A stretch of DNA of 5,833 nt. Origin: Acidobacteriota bacterium (GTDB lineage Bacteria > Acidobacteriota > Polarisedimenticolia > QHYA01). The notes below the pieces were generated by a model that did no database searches, had not been told where the DNA came from, and worked only from the letters and a program-made list of their open reading frames with translations. The stretch lies in contig QHYA01000169.1 in assembly GCA_003223995.1 (NCBI GenBank), forward strand, positions 1 to 5,833, read 5' to 3'. This document shows, one piece after another, positions 1-5,833 of this stretch (the first letter of the stretch is position 1; each line of letters opens with the position of its first letter). The translations under genes were made by a program, and so were the position numbers.

Positions 1-2
1 AT

Positions 3-767
3 CAGGCGAATGTTCCGCGCCGTTTGAAACAGGGGCGCCCCTCTCTGCAGGCAGGACGCGCCGCTGCGCGCTACGTGGAGGTGGCTGCGAACCTGGCACT
101 GTCCGGGACCGTCTACGGGATCGTCACCGCTCCCATCAACAAGCGGGCCCTCGCGCTCGCCGGTCTTCAGGAATGGGGCCACACCGAGTTGCTGGCCAGG
201 CTCTCCTCGGCGGACCGCGTCGGGATGATGTTCTGGAGTCCGCGGCTCTCCGTGGCGCTGCTGACGATCCATCTCCCTCTGGAAGAGGCGATCCGTCGGA
301 TCACGCGGTCCGAGGTCAGGAAACAGATCCATTTCGTCGATAGGGAATGGAAGCGGCTGTTCGACGGCCCGGTTCGGATCGCTGTCGCCGGGCTGAATCC
401 TCACGCGGGGGAGATGGGGTTGTTTGGAGAAACCGAGCTGCATGAGATCGTCCCAGCCGTCAAGGCGGCCCGGCGCCGGGGGATCAGGGTCTCGGGCCCC
501 TACCCGGCGGACACCGTCTTCCGCCGCACGGCGGCTGGAGAGTTCGACCTCGTGCTCGCTCTCTATCACGATCAGGGGCTGATCCCGGTGAAGCTCCTCG
601 ATCCACAACGAGCCGTCAACGTGACGCTGGGACTCCCCTTCATCCGCACATCGGTGGACCACGGCACCGCATACGACATCGCCGGGCAGGGAATCGCTGA
701 CCCCACCAACCTCATCGAAGCGGTGCGTCTCGCCGCCCGTCTCGCCGTCAACGCTCGTAAGCTCTGA
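3..767 (+). CDS. pdxA: 4-hydroxythreonine-4-phosphate dehydrogenase PdxA, 5' end cut by window edge
   Basis: PdxA is a cytoplasmic, metal-dependent NAD(P) enzyme of the DXP-dependent pyridoxal phosphate pathway. It oxidises 4-phosphohydroxy-L-threonine; the product decarboxylates to 3-amino-2-oxopropyl phosphate, which PdxJ uses. The frame is open to the left edge, so the TTG at base 24 is not the real start. By comparison with the ~330-residue family, about 75 N-terminal residues are missing. Counting from base 24, I see IVTAPINK (33-40), GHTE with a substrate-site His (53), and the three expected metal-ligand histidines: IHLPL (His83), NPHAGE (His127) and YHDQG (His182). The family signature NVTLGLPFIRTSVDHGTA follows (199-216). 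The C-terminus is intact, ending in TGA at 765-767. It is the only plus-strand gene here and converges on suhB. Identification is secure. Paralogues acting on other hydroxy-threonine-like substrates (PdxA2 type) exist, and the missing N-terminus limits that distinction. Confidence 0.95.
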   Translation, partial: QANVPRRLKQGRPSLQAGRAAARYVEVAANLALSGTVYGIVTAPINKRALALAGLQEWGHTELLARLSSADRVGMMFWSPRLSVALLTIHLPLEEAIRRITRSEVRKQIHFVDREWKRLFDGPVRIAVAGLNPHAGEMGLFGETELHEIVPAVKAARRRGIRVSGPYPADTVFRRTAAGEFDLVLALYHDQGLIPVKLLDPQRAVNVTLGLPFIRTSVDHGTAYDIAGQGIADPTNLIEAVRLAARLAVNARKL

Positions 768-833
768 CACGTCCGTGGGGGGCGCCCCTGCGCGCTCTTG
801 TCGCTCGTGGGCCCTCTCCGTGTGGTGTCCTGA

Positions 834-1637
834 TCAGACGAGAGTGCGGCGGAGGACCTCCAGCATCGCCGAATGGACGCGAGGGTTGGCGGCGAGGATG
901 TTGCCGCTCTTCATGTAGGCGTCGGAACCGAGAAAATCGGTCGCGACCCCGCCCGCCTCCCGGACCATGAGGCTTCCGGCGGCGATGTCCCAGGCGGCCA
1001 AGGACATCTCCCAGAAGCCGTCGAAGCGCCCGCAAGCGACGTAGCAGAGGTCCAGGGCCGCCGACCCCGCCCGGCGGATGCCTGCCGTGGACCGGGCGAA
1101 GACCTCGAAGGAGCGCAGGTACTCCTTGAGCCGATCCTGCATCTTGAAAGGGAAGCCGGTTGCCAGGAGGCATCCGCCCAGGCCGCTGCGCGCCGAGACG
1201 TGGATCGGATCGTCGCCCAGGAAGGCTCCATGGCCAAGACCCCCGCGAAACATCTCGTCACGGACAGGGTCGTAAACCGCTCCCGCGATGATCTGGGCTT
1301 CCCGTCTCAAGGAGACCGAGACGGAGAAAACCGGATAGCCGTGGATGAAGTTCGTCGTGCCGTCGAGAGGGTCGATGATCCAGGTGTAGGAGCTGCTGCG
1401 GCGCTGCTCGCGGGACTCCTCCGCGATCACAGAGTGGTCCGGGAACCTGTCGTGAAGGAACCCGATGATGGCCCTCTCCGAGGCCCGGTCGGCCGCCGTG
1501 ACAAAATCGTTGGCGGCCTTCTCGTCCACGATCAGCTCATCCAGGTTCCGGGAGTGCTCGCGCAGCACCAGGCCGCCGACGTGCGCCGCCACGGTCGCGG
1601 TCTCGACGAAGAGTTCAATCTCGTTCGGGCTCACCAT
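834..1637 (-). CDS. suhB: Inositol-1-monophosphatase family protein (SuhB type)
   Basis: This is a 267-residue Mg2+-dependent phosphatase, the usual length for the IMPase/SuhB family, expected to hydrolyse inositol 1-phosphate and related sugar phosphates in the cytoplasm. The metal-binding motifs are complete: IAEES (Glu73), DPLDGTTNF at 89-97 (Asp89, Asp92) and WDIAAG (Asp217). Their spacing matches human IMPase (Glu70, Asp90, Asp93, Asp220). The ATG at 1635-1637 gives the normal N-terminus and overlaps the end of the sensor gene by 7 bases (ATGGTGA). The purine stretch just before it (GGGAG) lies very close to the ATG, so the ribosome site is weak. A perfect TATAAT lies 27 bases upstream. 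It may be read both from its own promoter and with the sensor gene. Whether it also has SuhB's role in rRNA transcription antitermination cannot be read from sequence. CysQ or fructose-bisphosphatase-like activity is possible but less likely from the motifs. Confidence 0.92.
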   Translation of the reverse strand: MVSPNEIELFVETATVAAHVGGLVLREHSRNLDELIVDEKAANDFVTAADRASERAIIGFLHDRFPDHSVIAEESREQRRSSSYTWIIDPLDGTTNFIHGYPVFSVSVSLRREAQIIAGAVYDPVRDEMFRGGLGHGAFLGDDPIHVSARSGLGGCLLATGFPFKMQDRLKEYLRSFEVFARSTAGIRRAGSAALDLCYVACGRFDGFWEMSLAAWDIAAGSLMVREAGGVATDFLGSDAYMKSGNILAANPRVHSAMLEVLRRTLV

Positions 1638-3004
1638 GCTCCCGTTCTTACCGCCCCAGAAGGGATTATACGGTCCGATCGCCGAACGGCGGTCGATCGC
1701 TCGAGAATCGTCCCCGAGCGGCGCAGCTTGGCGAGAAAGTCGCGCCGCTCCATGTCCGTCGCGACCAGCTCCGTGATCGGCCGGCCGATAACCTGGTCTC
1801 GCGAATATCCGAAGGTCGATTCGGCGGAGCGGTTGAAGTCGGTGATCGTCCCTTCGGGGTCTGTCGTGAGGATGATCTCCATCGAGTTTTCGAGAATGTT
1901 CCGGAGTTTCTCGGCGGTCGAGCGGTGGTTGTCCGCCTCCATCCGAACCTGCCTGTACAACATGGCGTTCTTCAGAGCGGACACCGAAGCGCCAGCCACG
2001 GTCTGACAGAAGCGGATCTCTTCCTCCCCGAAGGCCTGCTTCCGCTTGGCTGCGCGGAGCAGCAGGCTGCCGAGCATCTCGTCCTGGAAGATCAGAGGAA
2101 CGACCAGCAGAGATGAGAATCGAATGGCACGGAGTTTTTCCCTGACGGGTTCCATGAGGGGGTGGTTCTCGATGTCGTCCACGATCACGCTGGATCGCGT
2201 CGTGATCGCCTCCTGAACTTCGGGATACTTGCGCAGGTCCACCGGAAGCATGTCAACCTCGGGTGAGTCGGACGAAGCGATCACCCAGCCCCGGTCCGGA
2301 GACTTGTCGAGGAACAGCACCGAGCAGCGATCGGTCTGGATCACTTCGCAGATCTTCTTCACGATCGTCGCCATCACGCGGTGGAGGTCGAGGCTGGAAG
2401 TGGCCGTCTCGATGATGTCGAGGATCGTCCGCAGCTCGCGTCTCTCGCGCTCCTTCGATTCGTACCTCTCCTTCTCCTGGCGGGCGTCGATCACGAGGTA
2501 GCCGAAATAGAGGGCGACGCAGTAGAGGAATGTGACCCGGCCGAGATACGCTGCCAGCATCCGGGCGCCATCCTCCTGCCGGTAATGAGTGCCGAGCCAC
2601 CAGTACACGGCCGCCACCGCCACGGTTCCCATGACGATCCGCTTCATCTCGCTTCCCAGTGCGACCAGGAAGATCACCATGGCGAAGAGGAAGAGGATCT
2701 CCGGCCCGTCGATCCGCGCCGAGAAGATGACGATCGCGGACAGCAGGGTGTCGGTCGTGGCGACGACGAGCGGGAAGCCCGCCCGCCGCGTGAGATCGAG
2801 GCCGCCCGCCAGCAGCAGCATGTTCGTGGCGGCCAGCACCAGAAGTGCGGCGCCTCCGTAGCCCAGGAAGGCCTCCGGCCCCGACTCGGTGTTCAGAAGG
2901 AGCGCGAGGTCGAGCAGCAGCGTGCAGCGCAGCAGGAAGAGCCGGCCGAAATGACCGGACCGGATGAGGGGAGCCGTTGCGAAGGCGGATCGTGGGAAAG
3001 GCAT
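1631..3004 (-). CDS. Membrane sensor protein: six TM helices, GAF, truncated PAS, no output domain
   Basis: A 457-residue protein read from the ATG at 3004. It has about six hydrophobic helices (roughly 22-38, 46-67, 76-95, 101-117, 121-137, 150-172), then a charged coiled linker (174-193, rich in E, K and R), a GAF domain (about 205-350, with CSVLFLDK and LLVVPLIFQDEMLGSLLL) and the front of a PAS domain (about 367-445: ILENSMEIILTTDPEGTITDFN, then AESTFGYSRDQVIGRPI nearby). The order matches the sensory half of hybrid or ordinary histidine kinases, but the frame stops after RRSDRIIPSG, before the last PAS strands and any kinase, GGDEF or PP2C domain. The ATG at 3004 is preferred because AGAGAGGG lies 8 bases upstream. 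An in-frame ATG at 3034 (10 residues more) has no such site and follows a hairpin. A good promoter lies upstream. It overlaps suhB by 7 bases. The ligand is unknown. It may be a decayed kinase gene or a stand-alone sensor. Confidence 0.8.
   Translation of the reverse strand: MPFPRSAFATAPLIRSGHFGRLFLLRCTLLLDLALLLNTESGPEAFLGYGGAALLVLAATNMLLLAGGLDLTRRAGFPLVVATTDTLLSAIVIFSARIDGPEILFLFAMVIFLVALGSEMKRIVMGTVAVAAVYWWLGTHYRQEDGARMLAAYLGRVTFLYCVALYFGYLVIDARQEKERYESKERERRELRTILDIIETATSSLDLHRVMATIVKKICEVIQTDRCSVLFLDKSPDRGWVIASSDSPEVDMLPVDLRKYPEVQEAITTRSSVIVDDIENHPLMEPVREKLRAIRFSSLLVVPLIFQDEMLGSLLLRAAKRKQAFGEEEIRFCQTVAGASVSALKNAMLYRQVRMEADNHRSTAEKLRNILENSMEIILTTDPEGTITDFNRSAESTFGYSRDQVIGRPITELVATDMERRDFLAKLRRSGTILERSTAVRRSDRIIPSGAVRTGAW
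1665..1696 (-). promoter_or_regulatory. Possible suhB promoter inside the 3' end of the sensor gene
   Basis: On the minus strand a perfect -10 hexamer TATAAT (1665-1670) lies 27 bases before the suhB ATG, which would give a leader of about 20 bases. The -35 side is poor. The best match, TCGACC (1691-1696), is 20 bases upstream, longer than the preferred 16-18. The call rests on the rarity of TATAAT in this G+C-rich sequence and on its position before a start codon. It overlaps the last codons of the sensor gene. Confidence 0.4.
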
Positions 3005-3012
3005 CTGGCAGG

Positions 3013-3020
3013 CCCTCTCT
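3013..3020 (-). promoter_or_regulatory. Ribosome binding site of the sensor gene, deciding its start
   Basis: On the minus strand AGAGAGGG ends 8 bases before the ATG at 3002-3004. The in-frame ATG at 3032-3034 has no purine-rich stretch at the right distance; it is preceded by the arm of the inverted repeat. This favours the shorter 457-residue product, whose N-terminus (MPFPRSAF) precedes the first membrane helix by about 20 residues. Confidence 0.6.
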
Positions 3021-3035
3021 CGGCTGGGCGCCATC

Positions 3036-3058
3036 CGGGCATGCCCCGAGCATGCCCG
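3036..3058. repeat. Perfect inverted repeat CGGGCATG-N7-CATGCCCG in the sensor leader
   Basis: Arms of 8 bases (3036-3043 and 3051-3058) flank a 7-base loop. The same stretch also holds GCATGCCC twice in direct orientation (3039-3046 and 3050-3057), 11 bases apart, about one helical turn. The left copy sits inside a 10-base palindrome, GGGCATGCCC (3037-3046). It lies downstream of the predicted promoter and upstream of the sensor's start. It could be an operator for a dimeric regulator or an RNA hairpin in the leader. No T-run follows on either strand, so it does not look like an intrinsic terminator. Confidence 0.5.
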
Positions 3059-3084
3059 CTATTGCGGTGCGCCGGCAGGGGTTC

Positions 3085-3112
3085 AATATAGGAGCCGGAG
3101 AGATCTCGTCAA
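3085..3112 (-). promoter_or_regulatory. Predicted sigma70-like promoter of the sensor gene
   Basis: On the minus strand TTGACG (3107-3112, 5 of 6 matches to TTGACA) is followed after 16 bases by TATATT (3085-3090, 5 of 6 matches to TATAAT). The -35 overlaps the TGA stop of xerC. Transcription would start near 3078, giving a leader of about 70 bases that contains the inverted repeat at 3036-3058. This would separate the sensor-suhB unit from trmFO-xerC. It is the best promoter match I found in the window. Confidence 0.6.
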
Positions 3113-4065
3113 ACCCGCTCCGGAATGGGACCGGAGGAACGGGAGCGGGGGTGTGCCTCGCGATAAACGCGCAGAATCTGCTCGATTCCGAGGTGGGTGT
3201 AGCGCTGGGTCGTCGAAAGAGAGGAGTGCCCCAGCAGCTCCTGAATGCTGCGGAGGTCCGCGCCCCGGTCGAGCAGGTGCGTCGCGAAGGAGTGCCGCAG
3301 CGCGTGCGGGGACAGTTTTCGGCCGATCGCCGCGCGACGGATGTAGCGGTCAACGATCATCCGGACCGCTCGATCGGTCAACCGTCCACCGCGCATGTTG
3401 AGGAAGAGCGCGAGCGGGTCCCGGCGGCTGCCTCTTCTTTCTCGGAGAGGCCCGCTTTCCAGCAGGTATCCCCGAAGGGCGCGCTCGGCGGGTTTTCCGA
3501 ACGGAACGATCCGCTCCTTACCGCCTTTTCCGAGCACCCGCACGGACCGGCCGGACAGGTCCACATCATCCAGTGAAAGGCCGACGATCTCGCCGACGCG
3601 AAGACCGGTGGCGTAGAGCATCTCGAGCAGGGCCCTGTCGCGGGTCAACGCGACTCGCCCTCCTCGCGAGGTCGGATCGCAACCGGACGGCGCCTCGACC
3701 ACCACGCGGGCCTCATCCACCGTGAGCAGCCTCGGCAGCCGCCGAGGCATCTTCGGAGTTCGGACCGGGCCGGCCGGATTCTCCTGCCAGCCGCGGTCCT
3801 GTCTGAGGAAGCGGAAGAACGAGCGCAGCGTGGCGAGCTTCCGTGCGGCGGAGACACGGCTGATGCCGCGCCCATGCAGGTGGGCAAGGAAGCCCCTCAC
3901 CGCCAGAGTGCTCGTGCTCCGCGGGAAGCGCGAGGCTTCGGGCTCGTACTCCTGCAGGAACTGCCTGAACTGCCGCAGGTCGCAGGCGTAGGAGCGCACT
4001 GTGTGGGGCGAGACGCGCCTCTCGGAGCGGAGGTGCTCGATGAAGCGGGCGATCTCTCGGGTCAC
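3109..4065 (-). CDS. xerC: Site-specific tyrosine recombinase XerC
   Basis: A 318-residue tyrosine recombinase, expected to act with XerD at dif to resolve chromosome dimers before division. The N-terminal SAM-like DNA-binding domain (about 1-95) has ERRVSPHTVRSYACDL and RKLATLRSFFRFL. The catalytic domain has all the expected residues: Arg156 (ATGLRVGEI), Lys180 (GKGGKER), His254 and Arg257 (SPHALRHSFATHLL), His280 (LLGHSSLSTTQRYTHL) and the nucleophile Tyr289. The spacings closely match E. coli XerD (148, 172, 244, 247, 270, 279). The chosen GTG at 4063-4065 overlaps the trmFO TGA by 4 bases (GTGA) and gives the normal N-terminus. The frame stays open for 75 more codons upstream, but those are antisense-like shadow inside trmFO. 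No strong ribosome site precedes the GTG, so coupling to trmFO is likely. XerC rather than XerD is inferred from the trmFO neighbour; a phage or integron integrase is unlikely at this length and location. Confidence 0.92.
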   Translation of the reverse strand: MTREIARFIEHLRSERRVSPHTVRSYACDLRQFRQFLQEYEPEASRFPRSTSTLAVRGFLAHLHGRGISRVSAARKLATLRSFFRFLRQDRGWQENPAGPVRTPKMPRRLPRLLTVDEARVVVEAPSGCDPTSRGGRVALTRDRALLEMLYATGLRVGEIVGLSLDDVDLSGRSVRVLGKGGKERIVPFGKPAERALRGYLLESGPLRERRGSRRDPLALFLNMRGGRLTDRAVRMIVDRYIRRAAIGRKLSPHALRHSFATHLLDRGADLRSIQELLGHSSLSTTQRYTHLGIEQILRVYREAHPRSRSSGPIPERV

Positions 4066-5435
4066 TCTGCGGGAAAGCTCGGAAGGAAACCGGCCCTGGA
4101 GACGGCGTCTCCCGCCGGCTGGAGCGAGAGCTGCGACAGCCACAGGTCGAAGTGAGTCAGGGCCCTGCGCACGAGCTCCGCCCGCTTCTCTTTCCGGCCC
4201 CGCGGCGGGGCCTCCAGCGGCGGAAGCAGGCCGAAGGAGATGTTGGTCGGCTGGTAATTCTCGGAATCGGCGGCGGAGATGTAACGGCACAGGGCGCCGA
4301 GGGCCGTCTCGGGTGGAGGAGCGAGGGGCTGGCTGCCGCAGACCAGGCGCGCCGCGTTCATCCCCGCCAGCATGCCCGAGGCTGCCGACTCCAGGTACCC
4401 CTCGACACCGGACACCTGGCCGGCGAAGAACAGGTCGTCGCGGGAACGGGTCTGGTATGTCGGCCTCAGCACCGCCGGCGCGCAGATGTAGGAGTTGCGA
4501 TGGATCATGCCGAGCCGCACGAACTGCGCGGAGGCAAGACCCGGAATCATCCTGAAGATCCTCACCTGCTCGCCGAACTTGAGCTGGTTCTGGAGGCCGA
4601 CCATGCTGTAGTGATCGGCAGCGAGATTGTCCTGCCGGAGCTGAACGACGGCGAAGGGCTCCCGCCCGGTGCGCGGATCGGGCAGCCCCACAGGCTTCAT
4701 CGGGCCGAAACGCAAGGTGTCGCGCCCGCGCAGCGCCATCTCCTCTATCGGGAGGCAGCCCTCGAAGAAGCGGTCGCGTTCGAAATCGTGCAGATCGGCC
4801 TTCGCCGCGCCCCGCAGCGCCTGGTAGAAGGGGTCGTACTCCGGCTCGCTCAGAGGGCAGTTGAGGTAATCCTCGCCCGATCCTTTCCCGTAGCGGCTTG
4901 CCGCGTAGACGATCGAACGGTCGATGGAGTCGGCCTCGACGACCGGCGAGATCGCGTCGTAGAAATAGAGATGCTCCCGTCCCGTGAACTCACCGATCGC
5001 CTCGTAGAGGGCCGGAGAAACAAGGGGGCCGGTGGCGAGGATCGCCGGCCCTTCCGGCGGGATCTCGCGCACCTCGCCGCGGATCACCTCGATCAGCGGC
5101 TCGGACTCGATGGCGGCCGTCACGCCCGCGGCGAACCGGTCGCGGTCCACGGCGAGGGCGGCGCCGGCGGGGACCCGGGCCGGTTCCGCCGCGCCGAGGA
5201 TCAGCGAGCCGAAGCGGCGCATCTCCTCCTTGAGCAGGCCGTGGGCGTTGCTCAGCTCTTCCGACTTGAAAGAGTTCGAGCAGACAAGCTCGGCCAGGTA
5301 GGGGGTCCTGTGCGCCGGTGTTCGCACTGTGGGACGCATCTCGTGAAGGCGCACCCCCAGACCGAGCCGCGCAGCCTGCCAGGCCGCCTCGCTGCCCGCG
5401 AGCCCGCCTCCGACGATGGTCACGAAGTCATTCAT
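4062..5435 (-). CDS. trmFO: Methylenetetrahydrofolate--tRNA-(uracil-5-)-methyltransferase TrmFO
   Basis: TrmFO is a flavoprotein that makes 5-methyluridine at position 54 of the tRNA T-loop, with methylene-tetrahydrofolate as carbon donor and FAD(H2) as reductant. Counted from the ATG at 5435 (457 residues, normal for the family), the FAD-binding GGGLAG is at 9-14 and the first catalytic-type Cys at 52 (VCSNSFKS). The second is at 227 (EGCLPIEEM), followed by the family block GRDTLRFGPMKPVGL. A second FAD-binding segment, AGQVSGVEGY, is near 338-347. The two Cys correspond to Cys53 and Cys226 of B. subtilis TrmFO. The ATG at 5435 is preferred because family members start just before the Rossmann strand. 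An in-frame ATG at 5453 adds six residues and would increase the overlap with the upstream gene from 8 to 26 bases. It is coupled to xerC downstream by a GTGA overlap. Confidence 0.96.
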   Translation of the reverse strand: MNDFVTIVGGGLAGSEAAWQAARLGLGVRLHEMRPTVRTPAHRTPYLAELVCSNSFKSEELSNAHGLLKEEMRRFGSLILGAAEPARVPAGAALAVDRDRFAAGVTAAIESEPLIEVIRGEVREIPPEGPAILATGPLVSPALYEAIGEFTGREHLYFYDAISPVVEADSIDRSIVYAASRYGKGSGEDYLNCPLSEPEYDPFYQALRGAAKADLHDFERDRFFEGCLPIEEMALRGRDTLRFGPMKPVGLPDPRTGREPFAVVQLRQDNLAADHYSMVGLQNQLKFGEQVRIFRMIPGLASAQFVRLGMIHRNSYICAPAVLRPTYQTRSRDDLFFAGQVSGVEGYLESAASGMLAGMNAARLVCGSQPLAPPPETALGALCRYISAADSENYQPTNISFGLLPPLEAPPRGRKEKRAELVRRALTHFDLWLSQLSLQPAGDAVSRAGFLPSFPAE

Positions 5436-5832
5436 CGGCTTTCGCCCGATCATTATAGGCCCCGCTTCCGGAGAGCCTTCTGCGCACCGATCTTCTCCTC
5501 AGGCGCCAGGCCCAGGTCATCAGGTGCGAGGCCGCCATTTCCCAGCCAGCCTTGCGGCGTCCATCGTACGCCCTGATCACCTCGTCCAGATCGACGATGC
5601 GGTCGCGATACTCGAGAAGGTCTCTCTCGAAGCGCTCCAGGGTCCGCGCGTCCCACCGGTTATGGTGAAAGCAGATCGTCCACACGCCCAGAGGCAAGCG
5701 CCGGAAACGCCACATCTGCTGGGGAATCCAGATCATCCCTCTCTCGTCCCGGAAGGGGAACAGAAACATGCCGTCGCTGACGATGCGGATGCCCTCCCGG
5801 ATCAAGACGCAAAGCGTCGTCTCGTCGAAGGA
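5428..5832 (-). CDS. Probable polysaccharide deacetylase-like protein, C-terminal part only
   Basis: The frame is open to the right edge, so only the last ~134 residues are visible; the TTG at 5803-5805 is an internal codon. The visible part begins SFDETTLCVLIREGIRIVSD and continues with a FLFPF stretch, WIPQQMWR, GVWTICFHHNRWD, and then a helix ending in YRDRIVDLDEVI. This resembles the C-terminal end of NodB-fold (carbohydrate esterase 4-like) proteins encoded in surface-polysaccharide loci. There, a late strand ending in a His-containing loop is followed by a helix and a 'sxdE' type segment. This is by-eye resemblance: the metal-binding DD/HxxxH motifs of the N-terminal half are outside the window. 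The tail (MTWAWRLRRRSVRRR) is strongly basic. It ends in TGA at 5428-5430 and overlaps the trmFO start by 8 bases (ATGAATGA), so the two are probably in one operon. Confidence 0.5.
   Translation of the reverse strand, partial: SFDETTLCVLIREGIRIVSDGMFLFPFRDERGMIWIPQQMWRFRRLPLGVWTICFHHNRWDARTLERFERDLLEYRDRIVDLDEVIRAYDGRRKAGWEMAASHLMTWAWRLRRRSVRRRLSGSGAYNDRAKADE
5452..5457 (-). promoter_or_regulatory. Possible -10 box before trmFO
   Basis: A perfect TATAAT on the minus strand lies 16 bases before the preferred trmFO ATG at 5435. Its final AT forms the start of the alternative ATG at 5453. If used as a -10, transcripts would start close to the 5435 ATG, which would rule out the 5453 start. I found no good -35 at 16-18 bases upstream, so this is a weak call. 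Confidence 0.22.
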
Positions 5833-5833
5833 A

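Noticed and set aside
768..833. Possible terminator between the convergent pdxA and suhB genes (10-base palindrome GGGGCGCCCC at 779-788)
   Set aside because: The palindrome has no loop, so it cannot form a simple hairpin, and no T-run follows on either strand. Short complementary GACAC/GTGTC segments are about 55 bases apart and unconvincing.
873..2006. 377-codon plus-strand open frame opposite suhB and the sensor gene end
   Set aside because: It spans two real genes on the other strand, has no domain I recognise and is rich in Arg, Ala, Asp and Val. It is a shadow frame.
2253..3353. 366-codon minus-strand frame overlapping the sensor gene and the end of xerC
   Set aside because: It is an alternative frame of the sensor region, Arg/Pro-rich, with no hydrophobic helices or domains. 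The overlapping sensor frame has clear TM and GAF structure.
3109..4065. Phage or integron-type integrase and hence a mobile element
   Set aside because: Length, motif spacing and coupling to trmFO fit chromosomal XerC. I saw no attachment-site repeats, tRNA gene or phage genes nearby.
4066..4290. 75-codon N-terminal extension of xerC
   Set aside because: The extension lies within trmFO, is Arg/Ala/Gly/Pro-rich and is absent from the XerC family. The GTG at 4065 with GTGA overlap gives the normal length.
4152..5576. 474-codon plus-strand open frame opposite trmFO
   Set aside because: Entirely antisense to an unmistakable trmFO and low in recognisable motifs. It has the Arg/Gly/Ala/Val-rich composition expected of a shadow frame in G+C-rich DNA.

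Overview
The window is G+C-rich bacterial chromosome, tightly packed with housekeeping-type genes. I see no mobile element, CRISPR array, rRNA or tRNA. Two markers narrow the host. The first is a folate/FAD-dependent TrmFO, found in Firmicutes and also in many Gram-negative groups such as Acidobacteria, Deltaproteobacteria and several FCB-type candidate phyla. The second is PdxA, from the DXP-dependent vitamin B6 route, which Firmicutes generally lack. High G+C plus this combination suggests a Gram-negative soil or sediment lineage of the acidobacterial, deltaproteobacterial or candidate-phylum kind. I cannot place it more finely from one window.

Layout. Bases 3-767 (+) hold the C-terminal three quarters of pdxA, cut by the left edge. 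A 66-base convergent gap follows. All remaining genes lie on the minus strand, read from right to left. They are the C-terminal end of a probable polysaccharide deacetylase-like protein (5428-right edge), trmFO (4062-5435), xerC (3109-4065), a membrane sensor with GAF and PAS domains (1631-3004), and a suhB-type inositol monophosphatase (834-1637). Deacetylase/trmFO, trmFO/xerC and sensor/suhB overlap by 8, 4 and 7 bases respectively, so translational coupling is likely. The only sizeable minus-strand gap, about 100 bases between xerC and the sensor, holds a good sigma70-like promoter and a perfect inverted repeat.

Functionally this is a mixed neighbourhood: tRNA T-loop methylation (TrmFO), chromosome dimer resolution (XerC), inositol-phosphate hydrolysis (SuhB family), B6 synthesis (PdxA) and probable envelope polysaccharide chemistry. 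The trmFO-xerC pair is a classical neighbourhood that usually continues into hslV-hslU. Here it is followed by the sensor gene instead.

The most unusual point is that sensor: six predicted membrane helices, a GAF domain and a PAS domain that stops before its end, with no kinase, cyclase or phosphatase output domain. Its reading frame runs straight into the promoter and start codon of suhB. I see no convincing novel multi-gene system in this window.
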